Under the pieces are notes generated by a model that worked only from the letters and a program-made list of their open reading frames with translations, ran no database searches and was not told the origin of the DNA. The position numbers were made by a program, and so were the translations under genes. From Phanerochaete sordida (Eukaryota > Basidiomycota > Agaricomycetes > Polyporales > Phanerochaetaceae), in NCBI GenBank assembly GCA_019973155.2, contig BPQB01000001.1:372001-436000 (forward strand): 64,000 nucleotides of DNA, written 5' to 3'. Positions 33,705 to 42,935 of this stretch are shown piece after piece. Within the stretch, counting starts at the first letter, position 1; every line of letters starts with the position of its first letter.

Positions 33705-34071
33705 AGACCTTGCCGCTAAGCCTCCTTTGACGTTTCTCTGAGCCTTCGCTAGCTAGTAGGCGGTAACGAACTCAGAAAGTTACCGTGACGGTCGGTGACG
33801 GGAATCTCGGGATCATTCGTCTGCTGACAGTCTATGCATCTATGGTCTATGTGTCCGTATAGGTGCTCCTATACGATCTTTATACACTGCATCCAAAATC
33901 ATCCAAGTGCTTACCATAGCTATGATCGGGATGTTGCAGACAGCTGCAACAATTGCAACTCGCAGCAGGGGAACGGCGCCGTATGATTATGTAAGCTCCT
34001 CGTCCGATGACGCGCTTCGGCGCGCAACTTCTCTTGCGCTCAGCCATCTTCCACGCCTTGCTATCCACGAC
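33705..34071. other. Intergenic between B3 and A5
   Basis: About 370 bp holding the A5 promoter. A TATA-like TTTATACA lies at 33879-33886, some 190 bp before the start. Confidence 0.4.
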
Positions 34072-35100
34072 ATGTCTTCTACAACATCTCATGATACCGG
34101 TCATCGGACCCGATTGCTTTCGAAGAGAAAAGCGAGCCCTGTTTCAGTGACCAGCTCTGCTGCATCCACCGAGGAGCCAGCCACGAAGAAGGCGAAACCG
34201 GCCTCGACATCATATCCCCCAGAGCCACCTGCAGACCTCGCACTGCGCCTTTCTACACTGGTATGGGCCGGCTCTCCTTACGTGTGGTCAGTCGACGGAG
34301 GGGAACCGGAACGCTTTGGAGAATACACCGATACCACGCCCATCGGAGCTGGTGAGCTTGACACTCCTGTGTGGTCAGCGGAACGCGGCTGCTTCGTCTT
34401 CACACCCCAGCCGCTCTACCAGTTCTTCTATGCAAGGGAAAATTTTATTTCTCAGGGCCGTTTCGGTGACGAGTATTGCAGCATTTTTGGGGACGCAGAT
34501 GATGTCCTACCGATCACCTTCCTTCACCGCACAACAAACACTACACCATGGGTCGCTCGGACGTCTGACGAAAAAGGCGAGACCCGCGTCGTGGACACTC
34601 CGCCGTTCGAATTCTGGACTGGCTCCATTGAAGGTGATGCAGACATACCGGTGTACTGCTTCAGGGAAGGCAGTTCACCTCATATTGCCCTATCCGAACC
34701 CGACCTAGAACTTCATCAAAAAGCAGAGGAGACGGGCGAGGGTGCAGAGAGCGACGACGATCCTGACGAGGAACCACCGGATTGGGAAGCCTGCGCTCAA
34801 TGCAAAGGATGGAGTGGCAATTGGACCCGCGAGCTCATCAGGCAGGATCAAGCGAGGATACCTCTTGGATCGCTGGAGAAAGAGGTGTGGCAGGACGGCG
34901 ATAGGAAGATGACATGGGGAATGAAGGTCAGATTGGTACCCGTCCCGCGTTCGGTCGAGTTCGAGTATTGGTACAAGGACGACCCCGACAGCGGAAAGCG
35001 TGTACGCCTCAAGAAAGCGAAGCTGCTCAAGTACATCGTTCAGGCCAGCGTTCTCGAAGTATACGTGAACTCTGAATTCCTGGCAACCGAAGAATTCTGA
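34072..35100 (+). CDS. Family-A protein, copy A5
   Basis: Single exon, 342 aa from ATG 34072. The frame extends upstream, but MSSTTSHDTG aligns with the starts of A1 and A2. It has the complete family-A block order: basic EEPATKKAKP patch, LSTLVWAG, VWSVDGG, VWSAERGCFVF, FGDADDVLPI, FLHRTTNTTPWVA, PPFEFWTG, EPDLELHQKA, an acidic GAESDDDPDEE run, GWSGNWTRELI, LGSLEKEVW, TWGMKVRLVP and LEVYVNSEFL ending in Phe. It is close to A1 in the first half and to A2 in the last third (KGWSG.WTR and the YIV.A.VLEVYV strand), which may reflect exchange between copies. Head-to-tail with A6, 217 bp apart. Confidence 0.8.
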   Translation: MSSTTSHDTGHRTRLLSKRKASPVSVTSSAASTEEPATKKAKPASTSYPPEPPADLALRLSTLVWAGSPYVWSVDGGEPERFGEYTDTTPIGAGELDTPVWSAERGCFVFTPQPLYQFFYARENFISQGRFGDEYCSIFGDADDVLPITFLHRTTNTTPWVARTSDEKGETRVVDTPPFEFWTGSIEGDADIPVYCFREGSSPHIALSEPDLELHQKAEETGEGAESDDDPDEEPPDWEACAQCKGWSGNWTRELIRQDQARIPLGSLEKEVWQDGDRKMTWGMKVRLVPVPRSVEFEYWYKDDPDSGKRVRLKKAKLLKYIVQASVLEVYVNSEFLATEEF

Positions 35101-35317
35101 AGATCTACGTGCGAACAATCCTCTGGGCTCGTACAAGCGAACGAGATTCAAAGTCGCGGTCGCGGAGACGCGATCAGTAATGCATCATCCTTTGTGGCCA
35201 CTTCCGTATTAGTATCGCGTCAGAAAGCTGCGGTTCAACGGACGCTCCTCTTTTGTATCCTTCCACCATCACCCGACCACAGTCCACGACGCTTGTACCA
35301 TCCACCACGTCGTCTGG

Positions 35318-36349
35318 ATGTCTTTCACCGCTCCACAACAGCGCAAGACAGAGGTACCCTCTGATCAATGTGACCTAGCTCACAGCATACTCGCGTCACC
35401 TAGGAAGAGAGCCCGTCAAGACGCGCCGACTGCCCCCTTCGCTCCGCCTTCCCACCTTGCACTCTCGATCTCTGCCTTGGTCTGGAAGGGCAGCCCCAAG
35501 GTCGTCGAGAAATACGACTGGTCACACGACACTTGGGGTCGTTACATTGCAGGACCCGAAAGCGTCGCGCTCGAGTCCCCCATCTGGAACGCGCAGCGCG
35601 GGTGCTTTGTGTACACGCTCCGCACGCCCTACGTCTTCGAGTACAAGCGCGCCCGGTACCTGGGGCTGGACATACCAGGCGAGGTGTTCGACGATCCCGA
35701 CGAATACGTGCGCTCGGAAGAGTGCGTCGTTGGCGAAGGCGACGACGCGTCGCCACTCCTCTTCCTCCACAAGACTGACAACTCGAAGTCGTACGTCGCG
35801 ACGATCGTCGACTACAACGAGTGGTCCGAGGACCAACGCGTCGTCGAGCACCCGCCGTTCAAGTTCTGCACGTGGCCGCTGCAGAAGCCGTGGCAGACGT
35901 TTGCGGCGCACAGCGCGCCGTTCCTACGCATCAATGAGCCCGACGTCGAGCTGCACGAGGAGGCGATCGCGCAGAGCGGGGACGGAGACGAGAGCGAGCC
36001 CGAGGAAAGGAAGCCGGAAGGGCCAAATCATTATAGTATGGCGGCCGACGACGGCTTCGACGCCGTATACGAGGAGTATAAGGCGCGCTACACCAAGGTC
36101 GGCTGGCACGGCGACTGGACGAGAGAGTTCATCAGGCGTGCGTGGGCGAAGGAGGACTTGGGGTACCTGGACTACGTGCAGTGGGACGAGAAGAAGCAGT
36201 GGGGAGCCAAGGTGAAGCTGGAACTAGTGCGGAAATCGGTCCGCGCCGAGTACGAGGATGGAAAGCAGAGGCTCAAGCGGTACAAGATCAAGGCTACAGT
36301 CTCGAAGGTGTACATTAAACCACAATTCCTCGTGTCAGGTCAATTTTGA
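35318..36349 (+). CDS. Family-A protein, divergent copy A6
   Basis: Single exon, 343 aa from ATG 35318. It is the most divergent intact member: the basic tract is PRKRARQD near residue 30, the core reads LSISALVWKG, IWNAQRGCFVY, EYKRARYL, PLLFLHKTDN, PPFKF, EPDVELHEEA, GDGDESEPEE, GWHGDWTREFI, QWGAKVKLEL, and VYIKPQFL with a final Phe. An insertion of about 20 residues (DDGFDAVYEEYKARY) lies just before GWHGDWTREFI. Conservation of the same blocks at this distance argues that the family makes a folded, functional protein rather than being decayed repeats. Only 163 bp separate its stop from the end of the convergent F-box gene. Confidence 0.8.
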   Translation: MSFTAPQQRKTEVPSDQCDLAHSILASPRKRARQDAPTAPFAPPSHLALSISALVWKGSPKVVEKYDWSHDTWGRYIAGPESVALESPIWNAQRGCFVYTLRTPYVFEYKRARYLGLDIPGEVFDDPDEYVRSEECVVGEGDDASPLLFLHKTDNSKSYVATIVDYNEWSEDQRVVEHPPFKFCTWPLQKPWQTFAAHSAPFLRINEPDVELHEEAIAQSGDGDESEPEERKPEGPNHYSMAADDGFDAVYEEYKARYTKVGWHGDWTREFIRRAWAKEDLGYLDYVQWDEKKQWGAKVKLELVRKSVRAEYEDGKQRLKRYKIKATVSKVYIKPQFLVSGQF

Positions 36350-36512
36350 ATTGCTATCCTGGATGTAATATGTACATATACGACACAACCAAGAGCTCGC
36401 GCTGCAAGTTTCCTATGTACATCAGCGTTCGGACGACCAGGGGCGTGCGCCTCGTACATAATATATAACACACAAATTCAGCGGGTCCACGTAGCACTCT
36501 TGGTCGAAGAGC

Positions 36513-38050
36513 TTATCCTCTAGGCCAAGAAGTGGTCCGTATAACTACGGGGCGAGTATCAGCACAAGCTGTTTCGGCAAAAATGCAGCATGCTTGCCAT
36601 TTGTAAAAATCGTCGCCCTCGTTGGTGCGAATGATGGTATATCCCTTTTTCTCGGCCAGCTGAGGGCACCACAATCTAATGAGATCTTCGAGATCTTCTG
36701 TAGAAATGATACTGGGGTCGGTTCCATTTACTGAGAAGGTGATATCTTGCAGCCCAAAGGTATCAGCAATGTCCGTGAGGACAGTGTCAAATTCTTGCAA
36801 CTCGTCCTCGAGGCCAGACAACGGTGGCTTTATCTGCACGCCTTTGGGAATACGGCGAGGTGTGCTCGGGACACGGAGACCTTGGAGGTGTATCGTCACC
36901 TCTACCAGTCCAGGAAGATCCGACTCCAGGAGATGAATGTGATGAACAAATTGGCTGAAGAGAGAGACCTCGAAGGCGTGTGGGTCTGGCTGGGTACGTC
37001 CAATCAGTGGTGCTGATAGCTTGAATACCAGGCGTTCCAGCTGCTCAAAACAGGAAAGACTGAGCGGTTCAGGCTCCTCTGAGCCAAGATGCTTCACATT
37101 AGATCCCAAAGGCGAGACCCATTAAGCGAAAGAAAGTGCGCACCATAGTCCTCTACAAGATTGGGCACTCGCAGACGAAGCTCCTCGCAACCCAGGTCGC
37201 CGATGAGGTCGATATCAGTCTCAGGGTAAAGGCGATCGATGTCGACAATAGGGACACTCTCTACTCGTCGCACATCGAGCAAGTACTTGTGCAAGCCGTC
37301 GCTGAGACACGGCGAATCGCCAAGAATCAGCCGCCCAATTTGCATGGCCGGCCAGTCCTCATGAGCTTCCGCCTTATACGATGGCTCGTTCGGAAGGTCG
37401 AGCTGCAGCTCCTCGAGCCCGACAAAGCAGTCGAGAATATTGGCGGGTTCGACGTCCTCCCATTCGCGCTGGAAGCCGTCCGTGTTCGAGACGCTGCTGA
37501 TATAGAGACGGCGGAGGGAGGGATGGGCCATTGGAGCGTTGCGCGCTGGGGGATGTACGACGTTGATAAGGAAAAGATGGAGAACGCAGAGGCGGGGAAG
37601 CATCTGTAACAGCGCCACGAAGGGTTCGGCATCCAGGGTAGGGTAGTAATCCGTGCCCTCCTCTTCATCAGTGCTCGGCCAGCCATCGAGCCTTAGGCGG
37701 CGGATGCTGTTCTGCGCCACCGGAGACGACGAGACGAAGTTGAAGAACATCGGAAAGGTCTTGAAGCGCGACTCGTCCCTTGCCGGGTCCAGACATTCAT
37801 ACTTCTCCAGTGTATCGCAGTAATCGCCTTGATCGTTTGGTGTGACATCTTCGGGGACGGGGCGAAAGGAGTAGGTGATGTCCCGAAAGAGGTGAGGGCG
37901 GGCGACGGCACTCCACATGCGCGACACAAGAGTGCAGGCGGCCAGATCGTCCTTGTCAGGAAGTGGGAGCTCCCGTGTAGGCTCCCAGTCCATCGAGTGT
38001 AGGTAGGAGAACACGATGCCCCAAAGCTCGAGAGGTAGCTCTCTCGGCAT
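36513..38050 (-). CDS. F-box protein, right member of the mirrored pair
   Basis: Two exons, 38050-37144 and 37078-36513, giving 490 aa with a phase-1 intron of 65 nt at the same place as in the left paralogue. The F-box occupies residues about 3-48 (LPLELWGIVFSYL, then CTLVSRMW and ARPHLFRDI). The remainder is an LRR-like solenoid (IRRLRLDGW, LRRLYI, EELQLDLP, CEELRLR). The open frame continues upstream into the tRNA gene, but the F-box begins at ATG 38050, which is taken as the start. It likely acts as an SCF substrate adaptor. It is oriented opposite to the 3181-4631 gene, closing the mirror layout. Confidence 0.83.
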
Positions 38051-38280
38051 AACGGACACGATCCTGCAACATCGGCCGCGAAGGCAGTCAGCTCTTTCCG
38101 ACGAACGACCTGGAACACAGCCTACCGACTGGACTGTGACGGAGATAAAGTATGCGAAGAGTGTACGACGACGATGTCCCCTAGGCTCGGTGGTGAGCGT
38201 CGATGTCAGAGTTGCGGCTCCGCGGCTGAGTTTCGGAGGACAATGGACAATATGGACATCAGCAGGGAATAAAAATCGGC

Positions 38281-38285
38281 AAAAA
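38281..38285 (-). terminator. Pol III terminator of tRNA-Pro
   Basis: Run of five T on the minus strand immediately after the tRNA 3' end, followed by a second T run a few bases on. Confidence 0.75.
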
Positions 38286-38364
38286 GGGCTCAACTGGGAT
38301 TCGAACCCAGGATCCCTTGCAGATATCTCCCAAAGCAAGTATCTTACCTCTAGACCATTGAGCC
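38286..38364 (-). tRNA. tRNA-Pro (anticodon TGG) with a 7-nt intron
   Basis: On the minus strand GGCTCAA pairs with TTGAGCC (acceptor), followed by a discriminator C. The D-stem GTCT/AGAT, anticodon stem CTTGC/GCAAG and T-stem CTGGG/CCCAG with loop TTCGAAT are all intact. The anticodon-loop region is 14 nt instead of 7. Removing AGATATC after position 37 restores the loop TTTGGGT, with anticodon TGG and the usual proline tRNA sequence around it. It lies 235 bp upstream of the right F-box gene, at the outer edge of the mirrored segment. Confidence 0.95.
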
Positions 38365-39123
38365 ATTATTAAAGAACGTGAACTGGTTCGTCCCCTCATA
38401 GGCGCTCAAACACCGCTGCTTTGACCCAAGCAAGACCACTATCGCTTCCAGGGCGTGCTATATTGCATAGAATTTCATACGGAGTCTGCTGCGCCGACAA
38501 GAAAAACAGGTATAGTATGGTAGCATAACTACTAGGACTGGTGTAGGTTAATTCAAGTCAAGACAAACGGGGACGCGAGCAAGACAACGCTAACCAACGG
38601 ACAGCTTGGTACTACAGTACGACACACTAGGTCAGATGATGAAGACCTACGCTACTTTTAATATGACAGGCAGCTGATATACGGGTAAATAGGGTCAGAA
38701 GCGAGACAGGCGATGGTCAGAGACTACAAGAAGTATTACTAGCTGGACTGATTTATGTCTACAAGGCACGCGGGGAGGTCGTTCGTATCGATGTCATCTA
38801 GAGATGATGAAGCCTGAGCAGTAAACGCCGGATGCCTGTCATGAGGGAGAGAAATAGATATACGATACGATTTAACAAAGCAGTACGACGATAACGTTGA
38901 ACATAGGAGGTAGAGATGATGAGACCGCGACACGATATGATACTGTTAATGCAGGAGAGCGTCAGCCTATCCGGTAACTGATGAACAGAATCCCGCATGG
39001 GTACGCACCATATACAATTAGGGCCAAAGTGGCACCGGAACGACGAGACATCCTCGCTGTCCTGCATTTCCGGATACGGCCCTCCAAGCGAGAAAGGGGG
39101 AGAAAGAAGACTCCTTGGTCAAG
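38365..39123. other. Intergenic, tRNA to coiled-coil gene 3' end
   Basis: About 760 bp, AT-rich, many short stops in all frames; consistent with 3' UTR and spacer. Nothing else seen. Confidence 0.45.
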
Positions 39124-40427
39124 TTAGAGTCCCATGCGTTCCTTCAACGTCCGGTCGGCAGCCGATGAGTACGAATTGGCGTTGCTGCCACGGCGCGGCC
39201 GTCTTCCGCCTCCACCGCCACCGCCCGAACTACCACCGCCACCGCCTCCACCATACGCACCATTACGCTTAGACCTGTCGAAGTCCCTTGTGCGGTCACG
39301 ATCCCGGTCGCGGTCGCGGTGGGTGTGTCGGTCCCGCACGCGGTCCTTCTGCGGGCGGTCCCGCTCGCGCTCATGATCCCGCTCGCGATCGCGGTCGCGG
39401 TCCGCCGGGCGTTCGACGCGGTCCTGCTCGTGGTCATGGCCGCGCTTCGGGGACCACGGCTTGCGCTCCTCGTCGTCGACCTCCATCTTCACCTTGCGGT
39501 CGTTCGAGGAGCTCATGCGCGGGGAGCGGTCTGGAGTTTCCTGGCGGCGTGCAGACGGCCCACCGTGCACGCGGTTTCCCTTTGCAGGCTGGGTGCCATG
39601 AGATGACGGAGGGGCCGAGGGCGTCTCGGACAGGCGCGGCTTTTTATGTGCACGCGGGCCTGTAGGCGGGAGTTTCGAAGAGCCGTTGGGAGTTTGGTTC
39701 GCGTGTGGTGATAGGTTCTGGTTTGTGCGTATGGCAGGAGATTGGGAAGAATTGCGAGGATTCCCGGGGTAACCCTTGGTCCGGCTGCTGTCGAGGATAG
39801 TAGCCTGGGCCTTGTCAAGCTCCTCTCTGCAAGTATATGCGTGAGAATCGCAGCAGGGGTAAATGTACAGGAGGACGTACGACAGAGAGTTGATGACTTG
39901 ATGAGAGTCTGTTATGGATGAGGTGAGTTTGGCACATGAGGGTACAGGAAGGACGCAGCATCAGACGGACCTCTGAGTGCACCCTCCAGCTTTTGAACGA
40001 CCCTCTTGAGTGAGCGCACGTCCTCCTTAAGCCTACCCGTCTCCCCCGTCTTCAGCAGCTCGTAGAGCTCATCGTTCTCTTCTTGCAGAACCTTTACCCG
40101 CTGGGTGAGAGCCTGTGTGACGGTGCTGGATGGCGCAGACGAGGATGTGGCGGCCGAGCGGTCATTGATATGCGGGAGCAGTAGCGAGACGAGGGGTGGT
40201 GGCAATGAGATGGGATCGGTGACGGTCGGAACAGGCTGGTTGGCGAGGTACTGTCGAAGGTGTGTGACCTCGTCCTGGAAAGCACCGGCGGGCGCGACGC
40301 GTCAGTTGGAGAGGACGGACACACGAGCAGAAGCGACGGTTGAACGCACCGTGAGATCGGCGAGCTGCACGTCGCGCTGTCTGAGGAGCGTCTCGAGCTC
40401 AAGCTCGCGAGGCGTCGGGAGGTCCAT
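39124..40427 (-). CDS. Coiled-coil protein with RD-rich tail; possibly WTAP/Mum2-like
   Basis: Four exons, 40427-40350, 40274-39971, 39908-39881 and 39826-39124, giving 370 aa; phases close. Residues 1-40 start a coiled coil (ELELETLLRQRDVQLADLT, then DEVTHLRQYL). A second coiled coil spans about 85-150 (VLQEENDELYELLKTGETG, LKEDVRSLKRVVQKLEGAL, NSLSEELDKAQ). The middle is Pro/Ser-rich with a basic AHKKPRL patch. The C-terminal 110 residues are dominated by Arg-Asp/Arg-Glu repeats, then two glycine runs, ending KERMGL. RD/RE tails are common in splicing and mRNA-modification factors, and the two coiled coils recall WTAP/Mum2 of the m6A writer complex. That assignment is inference; a basidiomycete-specific nuclear protein is the alternative. 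Confidence 0.75.
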
Positions 40428-41057
40428 GGTTGCTGGAGCACGCTCGCCGTCGTCCTCACCCTCGAGCTCAGCGTTGCTCTCAATGTGGGGAGCTCGCAAC
40501 TTGCCGCCGCGCCCTCCTCAGCCCGCGGACAGCCACGTGGTCAAGCAGTCTCAACCAAAAGCGGTAAGCGTCATCGCTCCTCGCCTCCTCTCGCCGTCTC
40601 GGACAGAGTTGTCCCAGAGCTGTCATAGCAGATTGTAGTAGTAGTGTGCAAGCTGTATTCAGGATCATATTTTGTAATGGGAGAGCTCTATCGCATGGTC
40701 TATGATACAGTCGGGTAACGATCACTGGTATCTAATTACGTAGTACTAGTAGCTTTACAACCAAGAGATACGGCAGTCTTGAGCAGCAAATCGAGCAGCA
40801 AGAGGCAGGAAAAATACATCGTGTGGTGGGCAATAATTGTGTTTGGAGTTTTAATGAGCGTGCAGAACGAGCGAGTCGGAAAGAGCGTGGATATTTGGTG
40901 CTTGCCCCAGCGAGGCAGCGAGGTTGTAGTGTGCGCAGGTATGAATGATCTAGGAGTAGACGTAAAACACATTAACATGCAAAGTCGCTGAGAGCTGAAG
41001 AGATAACGCACCATTGCAGTCTGCTGCAAAGCCAAATGCCATGCGCGTAGCATGCCT
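40428..41057. other. Intergenic between the coiled-coil gene and the small Ser-rich ORF
   Basis: About 630 bp. It includes the 5' leader and promoter of the coiled-coil gene. Short open frames here are not protein-like. Confidence 0.4.
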
Positions 41058-41303
41058 TTACAGCCGGAAGATTCTCCGTATGCTGTCTCTCAGAGACGAG
41101 CTGCTCGCCCGTCTCACATTCTTCTCCGACTCCGCGTCCGATTCCGAGGCCTGGCTTGACGGGCTCAGCGCGTCCCGAAGGTCCTCTATCATCGCGTGTG
41201 TCTCGCGCGGCGAATGCGAGAATGAGAAGATGCTGAAGGGGCTCGGTGCGGTAGAGGCCGCAGTCGGGAAGAATCCGTACGATGGCGCAGACGAGTAAGA
41301 CAT
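41058..41303 (-). CDS. Small serine-rich protein (81 aa), hypothetical
   Basis: Minus-strand frame from ATG 41303-41301. The product begins MSYSSAPSYGFFPTAAS, is Ser/Ala/Pro-rich with an aromatic FSIFSFSHS stretch, and has an acidic, helix-like middle (MIEDLRDAL) and a basic end (RRASSSSLRDSIRRIFRL). An amphipathic basic C-terminus after a Ser-rich region could bind a membrane or be phosphorylated. No domain is recognised. It could be a single-exon gene or the last exon of something larger; no donor/acceptor pair joining an upstream exon is obvious. Confidence 0.5.
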   Translation of the reverse strand: MSYSSAPSYGFFPTAASTAPSPFSIFSFSHSPRETHAMIEDLRDALSPSSQASESDAESEKNVRRASSSSLRDSIRRIFRL

Positions 41304-41987
41304 GTCTTCAGTCTAGGAGCGGGCAGGGTAGATGTCTCGGTGGGCACGACGGACAGAGATTACGGGAGCGCAAGAGCAGCCCTGTTCCAAAGCGTGGATT
41401 TATGTAGCACGACGTCTGCGACATGATGGCCCTCTCAGCGCATGTAACCGGCATGCGGACCCACAGCGAGGTTGTCGCCAAATTGCACCACTGCCTTGTT
41501 CTGCAATAGGAAAGGTGTGCGAACGAGAACACGAGCCAGCGTCACGCCCGAACAGAGAACAAGGCAGAGACGAGAAAGGCAAGAGCACCGACGCTGGCTC
41601 AGTTTGAGGAAACGCGTCGCCGATTCGCTCGGGGGATCCTTCCAGGTGGCCTTGGTGAGTCCAGCTGCCTTGAAGCAGTGGGCAGCCGCTTGCCAGATGA
41701 TCAAGGTACCTACGCTCTCCAATACGTTTCCCCAGGGCGTGGGACAAACACAAACATCTGCGCTTGAGGCAACGCAGCCAGCTGCTGACAAGAGAAGACG
41801 AGCCATGAAGACGCAGGAGCAGCGCACGAGTCTGTGCCGATTCGATGGGTATTGCCAGTCGAGAGGACAGATGCAATGGTACAAGGCATTCTTCCGTCGC
41901 AATTAATATATCGTACAAGGGCGGTCGTTGAGCAATTGCTGTTGCAACCACGAGTTGAAGCCTGGCAACACTTGACGAAGGCGACGG
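41304..41987. other. Intergenic between the small ORF and the STEEP1-like gene
   Basis: About 680 bp. Open frames on both strands overlap one another and none resembles a protein family. Confidence 0.4.
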
Positions 41988-42660
41988 CTACGAGCGAACA
42001 AGGTTTTCGTCTGCGAAGGCATCTGGAGGGACCTGACCTTGTATCTGGCTGAGGGCCCCTTTGACGATATACAAGTAGGGCCCGGACTTCGCGGGCGGCG
42101 GCGTCGACTGGTACCCAATCTGCAGATCACAGCGCGGGCAGTGGAACCTGTACTGTTTCTCGTGGCCGCCGAGGCTGGTGTCCCTGTGTTTGAGATATAT
42201 GCCGCCGCCATCATGGACGCCACGACTCACCGCTCGACGAGGACGGCGTCTTTTGGGGTCGCGTTTAGCTTGAAGACCCGCGCCTTCCCTGCATCACTAT
42301 CGTGGCAGCGGAGGACGGTCGCGCCGTCGGTCTGACGTTTAGGAAGGCTAGCTAAGCTTTTATCAACGACAAGCTGATAGACCTGTTCTTAGTATCCGGA
42401 AGCTCCAAGGGAGGCTGCGTACGTACGATGAATTCGCCGCAGAGACAGTCTGGAAACACGCCAAGGATCGATTAGCGTTCTCGCAGGCAGCAGAGCAGAA
42501 AGAAGCAAGTACAGTAGACGCGTAGTGCAGCGGAAGAGGAGGCCGTTGGTTGAGCTGGTGGGGAAAGCTCGTTTCAGCACAAGGCACAGGGCGAGAGCAC
42601 GCGGACGCAAGGACCATCAGTGGACGAGGACACAGCCGACCGTGAGACGACTTTGGGCAT
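41988..42660 (-). CDS. STEEP1 (CXorf56)-family zinc protein
   Basis: Five exons, 42660-42615, 42554-42513, 42449-42427, 42373-42231 and 42183-41988, totalling 450 nt and 149 aa; every phase closes. The start MPKVVSRS is shared with animal STEEP1. Then comes VYYCLCGEFILVVDKSLASLP and, further on, YRFHCPRCDLQIGYQ with a terminal YLYIVKGAL strand. The CxC and CxxC pairs are the likely metal ligands. In animals STEEP1 supports ER-to-Golgi exit of STING; a fungal role must be more general and is unknown. The protein is shorter than the animal one, lacking the Lys-rich helical tail. Exons of 42 and 23 nt make this gene easy to miss. The upstream neighbour AVO2 is divergent, with 275 bp between the starts. 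Confidence 0.88.
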
Positions 42661-42935
42661 GGCGGTGAGCTTGCCGGCAGGTTGAGTTCAACACAAACAG
42701 ACTGCTGCACAGCCCGAGACCGGCGGTATCAAGATGTAGATGGGGGGACGAAGCAAAGAGGGCGGAGAAGGGGGCAGACGCCCACAGGTCTGGGTGCACT
42801 CGTAAATTGAAAGCACGTGATGCAGCCTCTTATTATCCTCTCCTCTGTTTTGCCTCCGAAGTGCAGCGTCACCGTTCTACAGCCCTCTCGAGCTCGTGCA
42901 GCAGGACGGTGTGCGCCGACGACGAACATCCCAAC

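Larger units (their letters stand above)
3181..38050. repeat. Imperfect giant palindrome by gene order (about 35 kb)
   Basis: Paralogous genes are arranged as mirror images about a centre near 20.6 kb. F-box 3181-4631 (+) faces F-box 36513-38050 (-). Family-A genes at 6144-7184 and 7800-8840 (both -) face 34072-35100 and 35318-36349 (both +). Family-B 9159-10168 (-) faces 30821-31874 (+). Family-A 11179-11985 (+) faces the decayed copy at 29075-29730 (-). The innermost arms align as a true inverted repeat at DNA level. The right arm has one extra family-B gene (32678-33704). Pairing of the outer genes rests on protein similarity and shared intron phases, not on continuous DNA identity. An ancient inverted duplication fits best; independent shuffling of a local gene family is the alternative. 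Confidence 0.65.

Noticed and set aside
39134..39376. Plus-strand frame opposite the RD-rich exon
   Set aside because: Antisense shadow of Arg-Asp and glycine repeats of the real gene.
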